Shown: positions 1-8,434 of the stretch, one piece after another | How the letters are laid out: each line of letters begins with the position of its first letter | Numbering within the stretch: position 1 is the stretch's first letter | Assembly (NCBI RefSeq): GCF_017377575.1 | Contig: NZ_JAFREM010000016.1 | Location: 62,001 to 126,000, forward strand | From: Candidatus Enterococcus moelleringii | GTDB taxonomy: Bacteria > Bacillota > Bacilli > Lactobacillales > Enterococcaceae | DNA length: 64,000 nucleotides | Direction: 5' to 3' | Program-made: the position numbers and the translations under genes | Notes under the pieces: model-generated | Told to the model about the DNA's origin: nothing | Databases searched by the model: none | Seen by the model: the letters and a program-made list of their open reading frames with translations, nothing else

Positions 1-1390
1 CTAATAGAATCAGTACAAATGGCGTCAAGATATTAGAAACCAGTTGGAAGATCCAAGAAGAAGGATCAGCTGCATAATCGGCTTTCGGAATCATCCCTAA
101 GATACAGGCAAAAGCTGTAAAGGCAAAGCACCACAAGCCTACAATGAAACCGAGCTTGGGATTTTTAATGAATTTGTATTCCGAATGGAACTTTTTGTAT
201 TGACGATTCAACATCATGTAAGCGAAGAATACCCAAACGTAACGCATCGGCATAACAACTGAATTTAGGTTGGTTAGCCATTTAACCAGTTCGCTCATAT
301 TCTTAATCCCGAAAATCGGCAGGATAATAATCAGGCTGACTAAAACCCCAGTTAACAAGTAACCATTGATCAAGGTTCCTTTAGAAGTCCGTTTTCGCAG
401 CCAGCTGGGAACAAATTCTGGATCCGCTTCGGAAAGTAAGATTTTCAATGGTGCATCAATTGAAAAGGCCAAGGCGGAAGCTTGAACTGCTGCTTGAGCA
501 AAGCCATAAACTACCATAAAGAAGTCACCCACACCGAAATGATTACCTAAAATTTGAAAAGCACTATAGGCACCATTTGCCATCAAATCCTCTGGGATAC
601 GGTTACTGTTGAATAATAACCCCATAGCGACTGAACCTAAAACAGCGCTCAAACCAACCATTACCGCCATGAAAATCATCGCTTTAGGGAAATTCTTGGT
701 AGGACGGTCAATTGAATTTACATAAGGAGAGATTTTTTCTGCTCCACCAACGGCAAAAACCAGCATCGAAATCGTTGCAAAATAGCTTAAATTAAAATCT
801 GGAACATAAGTGCTAAGCTGATCCATTTGCGGCGTAGCTGCTGTAAAGGAAGAATCCATAAAAGGAATGGCTACTGCCAAGATAATAAATAGAATAGACA
901 TGACCAGCATCCCGGAACCTGCGACACTCCCGATTACTTTTAAGGTAGTTAACCCTTTCGTTGATAAGAACAGGAATACCAGAAAGATGAGCAGCGAAAT
1001 AATTGCGACGGTTTGTACACTCATACTAGTTGCAACATCGCCATTACGCTTAAATACCCAACCTAAGGCAATCAGTACCGATTGCGGTTTTTGCGCTAAG
1101 TAAGTGATGTGCACCACCCAATAAGTCCAAGCAGCGTAATAAGCCAGACGACGGCTGTTGGTAGTTTCTTGAATCCACGAACTTACACCGCCAGAGTTGC
1201 TTTTAAAGGTAGAGCCCAACTGACCAACAATTAGTGCATAAGGAATAAAATATAAAGCCATAATAAGAATCCATGAGGTAACTACGGATAGTCCCTGTTG
1301 AGCATAGTTGTTAACTACATTACCAAACCCCCAGACCATACTAAAGGCTATCATTGATACCGTGAACCAGCGGATCTTTTTCTCGTCCAT
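1..1390 (-). CDS. APC-superfamily amino acid permease (3' end outside window)
   Basis: Read on the minus strand from 1390 down to base 1, this frame stays open for about 463 codons and runs off the window. The protein begins MDEKKIRWFTVSMIAFSMVW and continues as a chain of hydrophobic segments with short polar loops, typical of a 12-TM amino acid/polyamine/organocation transporter. A conserved-looking segment reads FAVGGAEKISPYVNS, and the N-terminal GFGNVVNNYAQQG loop is the usual substrate-loop region of the family. It resembles the YjeM/glutamate-GABA-antiporter branch, but the substrate cannot be told. GGAG lies 4 bases before an ATG at 1393 and 7 before the ATG at 1390, so 1390 is preferred. 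It faces away from the next gene and no partner enzyme is visible in the window. Confidence 0.85.
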   Translation of the reverse strand, partial: MDEKKIRWFTVSMIAFSMVWGFGNVVNNYAQQGLSVVTSWILIMALYFIPYALIVGQLGSTFKSNSGGVSSWIQETTNSRRLAYYAAWTYWVVHITYLAQKPQSVLIALGWVFKRNGDVATSMSVQTVAIISLLIFLVFLFLSTKGLTTLKVIGSVAGSGMLVMSILFIILAVAIPFMDSSFTAATPQMDQLSTYVPDFNLSYFATISMLVFAVGGAEKISPYVNSIDRPTKNFPKAMIFMAVMVGLSAVLGSVAMGLLFNSNRIPEDLMANGAYSAFQILGNHFGVGDFFMVVYGFAQAAVQASALAFSIDAPLKILLSEADPEFVPSWLRKRTSKGTLINGYLLTGVLVSLIIILPIFGIKNMSELVKWLTNLNSVVMPMRYVWVFFAYMMLNRQYKKFHSEYKFIKNPKLGFIVGLWCFAFTAFACILGMIPKADYAADPSSWIFQLVSNILTPFVLILL

Positions 1391-1393
1391 CAT

Positions 1394-1805
1394 TTTTCTC
1401 CAATCTTTTTATTTGAAAAATGTCACCCCGTCGAACTAAACCAACGTATTCAACAAGATTACCCTTTCATAATAAGTATAAAACGTTTTCTATTAGTCAA
1501 ATGAAAAGGTTAAAACTTTTTCATTTATATCTCGAAAGAATTTTTCGTAGGAAGAAAAATCGCTTAATGACGGTAATAGTAAATAACATTTTACTAATAA
1601 CTCTCACGCTTAGCTCATTTAAGCTTTTGGAGCGAGCCCCTGGAATTGGATTGCGAACTTTATTCTTTACAAATGAAAGAAATAGTTGAAAAATATTCAT
1701 AGTTTCATAAGGAAAACCTAAACTTCAAATGGTAAAACAAGAGATAACCCAAAAAGTGATTTGGTTACTTGATCGAAAGTTCATTTAAGAAAAGGAGTGA
1801 TTTTT
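1394..1805. other. Intergenic region without a supported gene
   Basis: This AT-rich stretch separates the leftward permease from the rightward secreted protein. It must hold the permease promoter and that of the 1806 gene, but I find no well-spaced -35/-10 pair for either; TTGACT and TATACT on the minus strand near 1477-1502 are only 14 bases apart. An open frame at 1420-1689 has no ribosome site and looks accidental. An AAAGGAG ribosome site ends at 1797. Confidence 0.5.
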
Positions 1806-2219
1806 TTGCGGAAAGTACCACCAATTTTAAAGCCGATCGCTCTGATGACGATATCAATTTTAGTAGCTACAGCTACAGGGGTGGCGAATGGAGCAAGTTA
1901 TCGTCAGCCGAGATCGGACAGTTCAACTACTTCTGAAACAACAATTAGCGAGACGCCGACAACCTCTACAACTTCCAGCGAGAGTGTTGTGGTTCCAGAT
2001 ACGAGTTCGTCTGAAATGGTTCCTCAAACAAGTGTGCCTAGCTCTAGCGAGGACGACCAGCAACAAAGTGTACCTGATAGTTCTGCACCAAGCAATTACG
2101 AAAACCAGACAGTGCCTTCGTCCAGCGAGTCTACAGAAACTGAGACTACACAAGAACAAAATGCACCTGTGCAACAGCAGCAACCGGCAAATGCACCAGA
2201 AACGAGGGATGCACCATGA
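1806..2219 (+). CDS. Secreted Ser/Thr/Glu/Gln-rich low-complexity protein
   Basis: The product of about 137 residues starts with a basic N-terminus, a hydrophobic stretch (IALMTISILVATATGVA) and a possible signal-peptidase site after ANGA. The rest is almost entirely Ser, Thr, Glu, Gln and Pro (SSTTSETTISETPTTSTTSS and similar blocks). That composition suits an exported linker or cell-wall-spanning stalk, but there is no LPXTG motif or lipobox, so anchoring is unexplained. A GTG at 1797 lies inside the ribosome site; TTG at 1806 is 8 bases after GGAG and is the better start. The stop overlaps the start of the next gene as ATGA, so the two are probably co-translated. I do not recognise a family. 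Confidence 0.7.
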   Translation: MRKVPPILKPIALMTISILVATATGVANGASYRQPRSDSSTTSETTISETPTTSTTSSESVVVPDTSSSEMVPQTSVPSSSEDDQQQSVPDSSAPSNYENQTVPSSSESTETETTQEQNAPVQQQQPANAPETRDAP

Positions 2220-2959
2220 CCTTTTTATTAGATATTATTAATGGGCTGAATAAATTCTTAGGCTATTTGGATATCAGCCCCAAGTATTTGAATCGCGGCT
2301 ATACAATTTTGAGCATTTTTCCCACCGTCTATATTTTGCGAATCATTTACGGCTTATGGTTAAACCAAAACTATGTTCAATTTTTCTTATATAGTGTCGT
2401 GTTTATTGTTTTAGTCTACTTTTTAGTACTGAATGTCTTCTACTATTTCTTAGACAAAAATACGAAATTAGATGTAACTCAGTTGTTCGTCAAGTATTTA
2501 CCGGATGATGCCTTCAATATTCAAGGAGATATGAAGCAGTCAAAAGCTATTCCAACAGCTGACGCCAAAGAAATCAAAGTCAATTTTATGGAAGATTATC
2601 AATTGAAGTTAGCCGAAAACATTCAAGCCATGATCGACAGTCGAGAATTATCGGTTCGAAATGTTGAAAAAGAGGAAGGTTTTTTGATTAGTGAAAATAC
2701 CTTATATCCGTATTATTATTTGAAGCAGGAGCATGTGGGAACTTATTCATTACAAATCGGTACCAGTTATCATAACCTTGAAAAAATTGGACAGATTCAC
2801 CAAACAAGCGAATTGCATCCATTAGGCCTGTTTATTGTAGGGGGCGATTTTGTTAGAGGCGGTATTCGTTACCATGAACCTTATCGTTTGAAGCTATTAG
2901 CCCGTCCTGAAGCTCCGCTGAATGTTGAAACGCGAAGTCGCAGCCGTCGCAAAAAATAG
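2216..2959 (+). CDS. Membrane-anchored protein of unknown function (possibly DUF6681-like)
   Basis: 247 residues. Two hydrophobic segments (about residues 28-48 and 56-80) lie near the N-terminus, followed by a soluble, charged domain of about 165 residues and a basic tail ending RSRSRRKK. This resembles uncharacterised proteins found in Lactobacillales, perhaps the family called DUF6681, but that is from memory. The ATG overlaps the stop of the secreted low-complexity gene, so the pair forms a coupled two-gene operon closed by a strong terminator. The pairing suggests that the secreted product and this protein act together at the envelope; that is inference. No catalytic motif is visible. 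Confidence 0.75.
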   Translation: MTFLLDIINGLNKFLGYLDISPKYLNRGYTILSIFPTVYILRIIYGLWLNQNYVQFFLYSVVFIVLVYFLVLNVFYYFLDKNTKLDVTQLFVKYLPDDAFNIQGDMKQSKAIPTADAKEIKVNFMEDYQLKLAENIQAMIDSRELSVRNVEKEEGFLISENTLYPYYYLKQEHVGTYSLQIGTSYHNLEKIGQIHQTSELHPLGLFIVGGDFVRGGIRYHEPYRLKLLARPEAPLNVETRSRSRRKK

Positions 2960-2967
2960 ACAATAGC

Positions 2968-3033
2968 AAAAAATCCGAACAGTCGCAGCAGTACTCTTAA
3001 TGAGTAGCTGCTGACTATCGTTCGGATTTTTTT
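2968..3033. terminator. Long bidirectional terminator hairpin
   Basis: AAAAAATCCGAAC (2968-2980) pairs with GTTCGGATTTTTT (3020-3032), and an inner stem CAGCAGTACTC/GAGTAGCTGCTG extends it. A-run and T-run on both sides let it end both the rightward 2216 gene and the leftward 3053 gene. Confidence 0.9.
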
Positions 3034-3052
3034 AGTCTGGTTAGTTTATTGC

Positions 3053-3997
3053 TTATTTCAAGACTTCGTTGATGTTTTCTACCATTTTAGTGTAAGCAAT
3101 CGGTCCGTTGTACAACCAGCTGGTTTCCGGTCCAAATTCATGCAGCTGCTCATTTTTAACAGCGGGAATATTTTGCCATAATGGATCTTCAAACATAGCA
3201 GCTCCTTGATCGCTGTTTACTAAGAAAAGATAATCAGCATCTAACTGTGACAGACTTTCTAAGGAAACAGCCGACCAGTCAGAAGTGGCTTGTTCGCTGA
3301 CTTCTTTGGTCAACTCTGGAACTTCAAAGCCTAGGTCGCCATACAATAGTCGTCCGCTGGAACGATCTTCCGCTACCATAAAGGCGGAATTGTTGGTTAC
3401 CCAAAGAACAGCAGCCGATTTTCCTTTGATTTTGTCGCCTAAGTCTTCTTTTGTTTGCGTAATCAAAGTTTTATAATCTTCTTCAACTTGCTTCGCTTGG
3501 TCTTCTTTGTTGAAGACTTTTCCAATTTCGTTCAGCTGATCTTCCCAGGTGACCCCATCGCCATTTTTTACCACATAGGTGGGCGCAATTTTCGCGTATT
3601 CGTCGTATTTTCCGCCTTCAACTGTGGCGCTGGAACCGATTAACAACAGATCCGGTTCATATTTCAACACTTCTTCGTAAGGCAAATCGTAGCTGATTGT
3701 TGGAACATCTTCAAGTTCATCCTGTAAGTAGTCTTGAATACTGCCTTGACCAACCGTCCATTGAGCGACGGGTTTTTCATCTAAAGCCACCAAATAATCT
3801 TCCAAATAAGAAGCAATCACCCGATTTGGTTTATTGGGAATCTCGACGGTGTGATCTTGAGCATCAGTGAGTGATCTTGTTTCTGCTGCACTAGAAGAAC
3901 TAGAATCGGTGGTATTGCCAGGATTACCGCAGGCTGCCAACCCTAACAAAGCAACCAATGCAGCTGCAGCTAAAATACTTTTTCTATTTTTAAACAT
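3053..3997 (-). CDS. Iron-siderophore ABC transporter substrate-binding lipoprotein
   Basis: 314 residues. The N-terminus has a lysine/arginine start, a hydrophobic core and the lipobox LAAC at about residues 20-23, followed by a Ser-rich linker, so it is a membrane-tethered lipoprotein. The remainder reads as a periplasmic-binding-protein class III fold (FecB/FhuD/FatB type), starting TRSLTDAQDHTVEIP and including NRVIASYLEDYLVAL and EPDLLLIGSSATVEG. It would capture an Fe(III)-siderophore or haem-like chelate for the divergent ATPase/permease genes. Its promoter carries a Fur-like operator just downstream of the -10. The gene points away from 4155-6911 but is clearly their partner. The exact chelate is unknown. 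Confidence 0.92.
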   Translation of the reverse strand: MFKNRKSILAAAALVALLGLAACGNPGNTTDSSSSSAAETRSLTDAQDHTVEIPNKPNRVIASYLEDYLVALDEKPVAQWTVGQGSIQDYLQDELEDVPTISYDLPYEEVLKYEPDLLLIGSSATVEGGKYDEYAKIAPTYVVKNGDGVTWEDQLNEIGKVFNKEDQAKQVEEDYKTLITQTKEDLGDKIKGKSAAVLWVTNNSAFMVAEDRSSGRLLYGDLGFEVPELTKEVSEQATSDWSAVSLESLSQLDADYLFLVNSDQGAAMFEDPLWQNIPAVKNEQLHEFGPETSWLYNGPIAYTKMVENINEVLK

Positions 3998-4019
3998 GGA
4001 TAAACCCCTTTATATTTAA

Positions 4020-4036
4020 TTGAGAATCCTTCTCAA
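4020..4036. promoter_or_regulatory. Fur-like operator for the binding-protein gene
   Basis: TTGAGAATCCTTCTCAA is a near-perfect palindrome that fits the 7-1-7 Fur layout (TGAGAAT-C-CTTCTCA against TGATAAT-N-ATTATCA). It sits immediately downstream of the minus-strand -10, where bound repressor would block transcription under iron-replete conditions. Confidence 0.75.
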
Positions 4037-4041
4037 TAGCC

Positions 4042-4070
4042 ATTATTACTGAAATTTAAAGCACTGTCAA
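4042..4070 (-). promoter_or_regulatory. Promoter of the iron-binding lipoprotein gene
   Basis: On the minus strand TTGACA (4070-4065) is followed after 17 bases by AATAAT (4047-4042), a near-consensus sigma-A promoter. The Fur-like palindrome lies next to its start point. Confidence 0.8.
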
Positions 4071-4092
4071 CAACGAATTTCTTTAGGAACAG

Positions 4093-4121
4093 TTGACGTG
4101 TTGGAAAAATAAGGCGATAAT
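4093..4121 (+). promoter_or_regulatory. Promoter of the iron ABC transporter operon
   Basis: TTGACG (4093-4098), a 17-base spacer and GATAAT (4116-4121) form a good sigma-A promoter for the ATPase gene at 4155. The -10 element is part of the Fur-like operator. Confidence 0.8.
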
Positions 4122-4137
4122 TGAGAACGGTTATCAA
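4116..4137. promoter_or_regulatory. Fur-like operator overlapping the -10
   Basis: TTGAGAACGGTTATCAA (4121-4137) is an inverted repeat with one mismatch and shares its left half with the operator at 4020. The flanking GATAA...TTATC also matches the Fur consensus ends. Overlap with the -10 implies simple repression. Confidence 0.72.
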
Positions 4138-4154
4138 AGAAATGGAGAAAAGTT

Positions 4155-4958
4155 ATGACCCGATTGACAACGACAGAGCTTTCTGTCGGCTATGATAAAA
4201 AAATAATTTTAAACGATGTAAGTATCGATATTCCGGACGGGAAAATAACTAGTTTGATTGGACCGAACGGTAGTGGGAAATCTACTTTATTAAAGGCTTT
4301 GGCCCGCATACTTTTGCCTAAAAAGGGTGAAGTACTGATTGATGGGAAAAATATTCATCAACTGGAGACAAAAGCAGTCGCCCAGAAAATTGCCTCGCTG
4401 TCTCAAAGCAGTGACCAAATTAGCGGATTAAGTGTAGAAGAGATCGTGGCATATGGGCGCTTTCCTTACCAGAGCGGATTTTCTGGTCTGAAAAAAAGTG
4501 ATCACGAGTGGATTAAATGGGCGCTGGAGGCAACCGACTTAATGGATTTGAAGGATCGCCCGTTAACGTCACTTTCAGGCGGTCAGCAGCAAAGGGTCTG
4601 GATAGCAATGGCATTAGCTCAAAATACCGACATCCTTATTCTAGATGAACCGATAACTTTTTTGGACCCGGCGCATCAATTAGAGATTTTGGAATTACTG
4701 CAGGATATTAACCGCCAAGGGAAAACGATTTTAATGACGATCCACGATTTGAATCATGCTTCGCGATTTTCTGATTATATTTTAGGCATGAAAGAAGGCC
4801 AGCTGATTTTTCAAGGCTCGCCTCAAGAAGTGTTTACGACGGAGAATATGGCGGAGCTGTTCGACATACAGGCGGTTTTCTATTCTTCTGTTAGTCAGCA
4901 AAAGCCGATGATTATGTCCTATGAGTTATTGAAGCGGAGGACAAGTGATGAAACGTAA
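4155..4958 (+). CDS. Iron-siderophore ABC transporter ATP-binding protein (FecE/FhuC type)
   Basis: 267 residues, the normal size for this class. Walker A is GPNGSGKST (about residues 37-45), the signature is LSGGQQQRV (about 139-147), and Walker B is ILILDEP followed by ITFLDPAHQ; the switch histidine lies in TIHDLNH. It powers uptake through the two FecCD-type permeases encoded directly downstream, with the divergent lipoprotein as receptor. It is the first gene of a three-gene operon under a promoter with a Fur-like site. Its 3' end overlaps the next start by 11 bases, implying coupled translation. Enterococci carry similar fhu/fat loci, but the transported chelate cannot be read from the ATPase. 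Confidence 0.93.
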   Translation: MTRLTTTELSVGYDKKIILNDVSIDIPDGKITSLIGPNGSGKSTLLKALARILLPKKGEVLIDGKNIHQLETKAVAQKIASLSQSSDQISGLSVEEIVAYGRFPYQSGFSGLKKSDHEWIKWALEATDLMDLKDRPLTSLSGGQQQRVWIAMALAQNTDILILDEPITFLDPAHQLEILELLQDINRQGKTILMTIHDLNHASRFSDYILGMKEGQLIFQGSPQEVFTTENMAELFDIQAVFYSSVSQQKPMIMSYELLKRRTSDET

Positions 4959-5931
4959 AAGCTTTTTTATTGTCGGCGCTTTTTTGCTCGTCTTAGCCAT
5001 GATTGCTTCCTTGAAATATGGCGCTGTTGCAATTACTTGGCAGGAGATAGTGAAGGCGTTAACGGCCTTCGATGCCAATGAACAAGGACAGCAGCTGGTT
5101 CGTATTTTGCGCGTACCTCGTATGCTGGGATCAGTGGCAGTCGGGGCAGGTCTGGCGACAGCTGGCGGATTGATGCAAGGGATTACCAATAATCCAATTG
5201 CTGATTCCGGCTTGTTAGGAATCAATGCGGGAGCAGGTCTCGGTTTGGCTTTAGTTTTTGCTATAACTGCCAGCCCTAATCCAGTTTTGGCAATAGCTGC
5301 TTCTTTTCTAGGAGCTTTTGTTGCTTTGGCAATCATTTATATGGCTTCAGCGAAAATTTCTCTAGGCATGAATCCCATCCGGATTGTTTTGCTGGGCTCT
5401 GCTTTGAGTGCTTTTTTTGCAGCAATCAGCCAGAGTATCAGCTTAGTTTTCCAGCTGAATCAAGATATGACTTTTTGGTATGTTGGTGGGACGGCCAATA
5501 TCTCATGGCAGCAGCTTCAATTGGGGTTTCCGCTGATTCTTTTAGGGTTAATCGGAGCCGTCTTTTTAGCACCGCAAATTACGTTACTTAGCATGGGGGA
5601 CGAAACCGCCATTACACTAGGGAAAAAACCTGCCACCATTAGAAAGTGGAGCATGGCTTTTGTCTTGTTGTTGGCTGGAACTTCGGTTTCTTTAGTTGGA
5701 GCGGTTAGCTTTATTGGCTTAATTGTTCCTCACGTAGTCCGCTATTTTGTTGGTCAAGACTATCGTATGGTGTTGCCGGCCTCAGCCTTGTTAGGTGCTT
5801 TATTTTTTGTAGTGGCTGATATCGCTTCCCGCTTGATCGCACCACCACTAGAAACACCGGTGGGAGTATTAGTTACCATCATCGGTGTGCCTATGCTGCT
5901 TCTGCAAATACGAAGGGGGAGCGTGTCATGA
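4948..5931 (+). CDS. FecCD-family iron-chelate permease, first subunit
   Basis: 327 residues of mostly hydrophobic sequence, consistent with the ten-helix FecCD/BtuC fold. Family-typical stretches include ILRVPRMLGSVAVGAGLATA near the N-terminus, NPIADSGLLGINAGAGLG, and GLIVPHVVRYFVG before the last helices, which contacts the ATPase. A GTG at 4945 is only 4 bases from the GGAGG; ATG 4948, 7 bases away, is preferred. The stop overlaps the start of the second permease (ATGA). The two permeases are homologous and should form a heterodimer. Repression by Fur is expected through the operon promoter. Confidence 0.92.
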   Translation: MKRKSFFIVGAFLLVLAMIASLKYGAVAITWQEIVKALTAFDANEQGQQLVRILRVPRMLGSVAVGAGLATAGGLMQGITNNPIADSGLLGINAGAGLGLALVFAITASPNPVLAIAASFLGAFVALAIIYMASAKISLGMNPIRIVLLGSALSAFFAAISQSISLVFQLNQDMTFWYVGGTANISWQQLQLGFPLILLGLIGAVFLAPQITLLSMGDETAITLGKKPATIRKWSMAFVLLLAGTSVSLVGAVSFIGLIVPHVVRYFVGQDYRMVLPASALLGALFFVVADIASRLIAPPLETPVGVLVTIIGVPMLLLQIRRGSVS

Positions 5932-6911
5932 GGAAAAGACTTAGTTGGGTTATTTTAGCTGGTTTATTAGTCATCGGTTGCTTGTTAAGCTTAACGCTGG
6001 GAACACTGCCTTTGAGTTTAGGTGATTTATTCAAGGTTTTAACGGGAGAGTCAACAGCTGCACAGCAATTAATCGTGTTTGATTTCCGGATGCCGCGTTT
6101 GCTGGTTTCAATTCTTGCCGGAATGGGACTGGCATTATCCGGCTATCTGTTTCAGACCATTACACATAATGACTTGGCCGACCCGGGAATTCTAGGAATC
6201 AATGCTGGAGCTGGACTGACTGTTTTGGTCTACCTCGGTTTTTTTGCCAATAATCGGGCAAGCTGGCTGCTTCCGTTAGTTGCCTGTGTTGGAAGTTTCA
6301 TGGCTGCGCTGTTGGTTTACTTCTGCGGGCGGCAAGCTGAAAAAATTGTTCCTAATCGATTATTGCTTTCCGGTGTAGCAGTCAATGCCGGGATCTCTGC
6401 ACTAACGCTAGTCGGTACGATTCGTGCATCAGAAGAGAGCTATACTTTTGTTACCAGCTGGTTGGCAGGAACGATTTGGGGAACAACCTGGAATCATGTA
6501 TTCTTGCTGCTTCCTTGGCTAATCCTACTGTTGCCGTTCATTTTGCTGCAAGGGAGAACCTTAAAGGTTTTGGGATTAGGTGATGAGATCGCAATTGGAC
6601 TAGGCGTTCGTTTGAAAGCTTCTCAGCTGATGTTTTTAATGATTGCATTATGTTTGGCCGCAGTAAGTGTTTCTGTTGCCGGAAGTATCAGCTTCATTGG
6701 CTTGATTGCTCCCCATATTGCCAGCAATTTAGTCGGGAAAAAGAACAATTACAGCATAGTAATGACGGCGGTAATCGGCAGTTTATTACTATTATATAGT
6801 GACATCGCTGGACGTTTGATTTTAGAGAATGGTGAAATAGCTGCTGGGATTATTGTATCCGTCATTGGTGCGCCTTATTTTGTTTTTCAACTGCTTAGAA
6901 ACAAACAATAG
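5928..6911 (+). CDS. FecCD-family iron-chelate permease, second subunit
   Basis: 327 residues and homologous to the preceding permease. Matching landmarks are FRMPRLLVSILAGMGLALSG, NDLADPGILGINAGAGL and GLIAPHIASNLVG, the last being the coupling-helix region. It is the final gene of the iron operon, with its ATG overlapping the previous stop. About 100 bases after it there is a G/C-run hairpin with a T-tail at 7010. Together with the upstream genes it completes a standard 2-permease, 1-ATPase, 1-lipoprotein importer. No reductase or siderophore synthesis gene is nearby, so it probably uses chelates made by other organisms. Confidence 0.92.
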   Translation: MRKRLSWVILAGLLVIGCLLSLTLGTLPLSLGDLFKVLTGESTAAQQLIVFDFRMPRLLVSILAGMGLALSGYLFQTITHNDLADPGILGINAGAGLTVLVYLGFFANNRASWLLPLVACVGSFMAALLVYFCGRQAEKIVPNRLLLSGVAVNAGISALTLVGTIRASEESYTFVTSWLAGTIWGTTWNHVFLLLPWLILLLPFILLQGRTLKVLGLGDEIAIGLGVRLKASQLMFLMIALCLAAVSVSVAGSISFIGLIAPHIASNLVGKKNNYSIVMTAVIGSLLLLYSDIAGRLILENGEIAAGIIVSVIGAPYFVFQLLRNKQ

Positions 6912-7009
6912 AGAAAAGGTGAATCAAATCTTTGTGCTGTATTAAAAATTTTAGCTTCTGCGATAGTATTACAACGTGGGAATTTTAGAAATATTGATTT
7001 AGAATTGTT

Positions 7010-7032
7010 AAAGGGGAACAAACCCCCTTTTT
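7010..7032 (+). terminator. Terminator of the iron transport operon
   Basis: AAAGGGG and CCCCCTTTTT flank a short AT-rich loop; the stem is followed by a T-run. It separates the iron operon from the folate ligase gene. Confidence 0.7.
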
Positions 7033-7077
7033 ATTTATCTTCTTTTTTGGTAGTATCGTTGAATAGGAGGCGGATAA

Positions 7078-7626
7078 ATGGAAAAACAAAAAATGCGCCA
7101 ACTGATGATTCAAAGGTTAGAGAAAATCGCTGTGGATAAAAGACGTCAACCGCAAGTTGAGTCAATTTATCGTGAATTTTTTCAAAGTGATCTTTGGCAG
7201 GCAGCAAAAAGTGTTGGTGTGACGATAGCTACGGATTTCGAATTTCCAACGGCCCCTTTAATCCAGCAAGCATTAGCTGAAGGGAAAAAGGTGGCAGTGC
7301 CTAAATCCTTGCCAAAACGGCAGCTGGTATTTTATTGGATTAACGAAAGTACTACCTTTGTTGCCTCGAAATTTGGAGTAGAAGAACCCGTCAGTGAAGC
7401 CGTCGCTGACCCAACAGAATTGGATTTAATAATTGTTCCAGGCTTGATCTTTAAAAACAATGGGTACCGCATTGGTTTTGGCGGAGGGTTTTATGACCGC
7501 TTCTTAAGCAGCTATTCTGGAAAAACGGCAAGTTTTGTTTTTAGTGAACAGCTGATGGAATCCTGGCAGCCTGAACCGTTTGATCTGCCGGTACAACAGT
7601 TATTTATCGGAAAAATGGAGGAATAA
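7078..7626 (+). CDS. yqgN: 5-formyltetrahydrofolate cyclo-ligase
   Basis: 182 residues, the usual length. It converts 5-formyl-THF to 5,10-methenyl-THF using ATP, salvaging a dead-end folate. The family signature near the C-terminus is clear: DLIIVPGLIFKNNGYRIGFG followed by GGFYDRFL, the phosphate/folate-binding loop. The N-terminus carries the usual KQKMRQLMIQRLE helix. A GGAGG ribosome site sits 8 bases before the ATG. Its stop codon shares a base with the start of the rhomboid gene, and the order matches B. subtilis yqgN-yqgP-yqgQ-glcK, so this is an old conserved cluster rather than a functional pathway. Confidence 0.93.
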   Translation: MEKQKMRQLMIQRLEKIAVDKRRQPQVESIYREFFQSDLWQAAKSVGVTIATDFEFPTAPLIQQALAEGKKVAVPKSLPKRQLVFYWINESTTFVASKFGVEEPVSEAVADPTELDLIIVPGLIFKNNGYRIGFGGGFYDRFLSSYSGKTASFVFSEQLMESWQPEPFDLPVQQLFIGKMEE

Positions 7627-8297
7627 TGAAGAGAAATCAACCATATGCAACATATACTTTTTTAGGCATTAATACCGTATTCTTCTTGCTGGAATATTTA
7701 ATTCCCAGCTTGCGGGTTAATGAAAGACTGGGGATGTTTGTTCCTTCAGTTATTTTGGGCCATGAATATTGGCGCTTTTTGACACCAATGGTGATTCATT
7801 TTGGTTTGATGCACTTTGCGTTGAACTCGATTGTTTTGTATTTCATGGGACAGCAATGTGAAGCTATATTTGGACATTGGCGTTTTACGCTGGTTTATTT
7901 GTTGAGTGGACTCATGGGTAATATGGGCAGTTTTGCCTTTAATGGCTTAGGTGTTTTGTCTGGGGGAGCCAGTACGGCAATTTTTGGTTTATTTGGCGCC
8001 TTTTTAGTGGTGGGCTATCACTACAAAGATAATCCAGCCATTCAAGGATTGACCCGGCAGTTTGGACTATTTATTTTGATGAATTTAGCTTTTGGTTTGT
8101 TTGATTCCTCGATTGATATGTGGGGTCATATAGGTGGTCTCTTAGGTGGGGCACTTTCAGGATTGATTTTGGGGGTTCCTCACGGAGAAGATCGTTTTTC
8201 TGTTCGGGGACGGATAACAGGCGGTTTATTCTTTGTCTTCTTTGTTGTTATCGCAGTATTACTGGCTTTTCGCGGAGTCGGTATGCCAATTATATAA
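7626..8297 (+). CDS. Rhomboid-family intramembrane serine protease (GluP/YqgP-like)
   Basis: 223 residues with six or so hydrophobic segments. The catalytic serine lies in GGASTAIFG (about residue 115) and the histidine in WGHIGGLLGG (about 167); the conserved HFGLMHFALNS loop with its His and Asn is also present. It should cleave membrane proteins within or next to their transmembrane segments. B. subtilis YqgP is longer, with a cytosolic N-terminal domain and C-terminal TPR region; this version is the bare catalytic core, as is common in Lactobacillales. Translation is coupled to the folate ligase gene. A hairpin terminator follows directly. Confidence 0.92.
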   Translation: MKRNQPYATYTFLGINTVFFLLEYLIPSLRVNERLGMFVPSVILGHEYWRFLTPMVIHFGLMHFALNSIVLYFMGQQCEAIFGHWRFTLVYLLSGLMGNMGSFAFNGLGVLSGGASTAIFGLFGAFLVVGYHYKDNPAIQGLTRQFGLFILMNLAFGLFDSSIDMWGHIGGLLGGALSGLILGVPHGEDRFSVRGRITGGLFFVFFVVIAVLLAFRGVGMPII

Positions 8298-8322
8298 AAA
8301 TCGGGATATTTCCCGATTTTTT
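8296..8322 (+). terminator. Terminator after the rhomboid gene
   Basis: AAAAATCGGGA and TCCCGATTTTTT pair around a TATT loop directly after the rhomboid stop codon. The flanking A-run also gives it some activity in the other direction. Confidence 0.88.
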
Positions 8323-8434
8323 ACTGGTTATTTAGAAAAATGAACGTACATAAGAATTTAGTTGGTTGAATGGCTTAATTTTCTACATGAGGATAATTAA
8401 AGTTGCAGCTTTTCGAAAACGTGCCAATTTACTC

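Noticed and set aside
1420-1689. 89-codon plus-strand frame between the permease and the secreted protein
   Set aside because: No ribosome site at its start, AT-driven composition, no family resemblance, and it spans the region where promoters must lie.
1888-2241. 117-codon frame overlapping the secreted low-complexity gene
   Set aside because: It is the +1 shadow of the Ser/Thr-rich coding repeats; the 1806 frame has the signal peptide, the ribosome site and the coupled downstream start.
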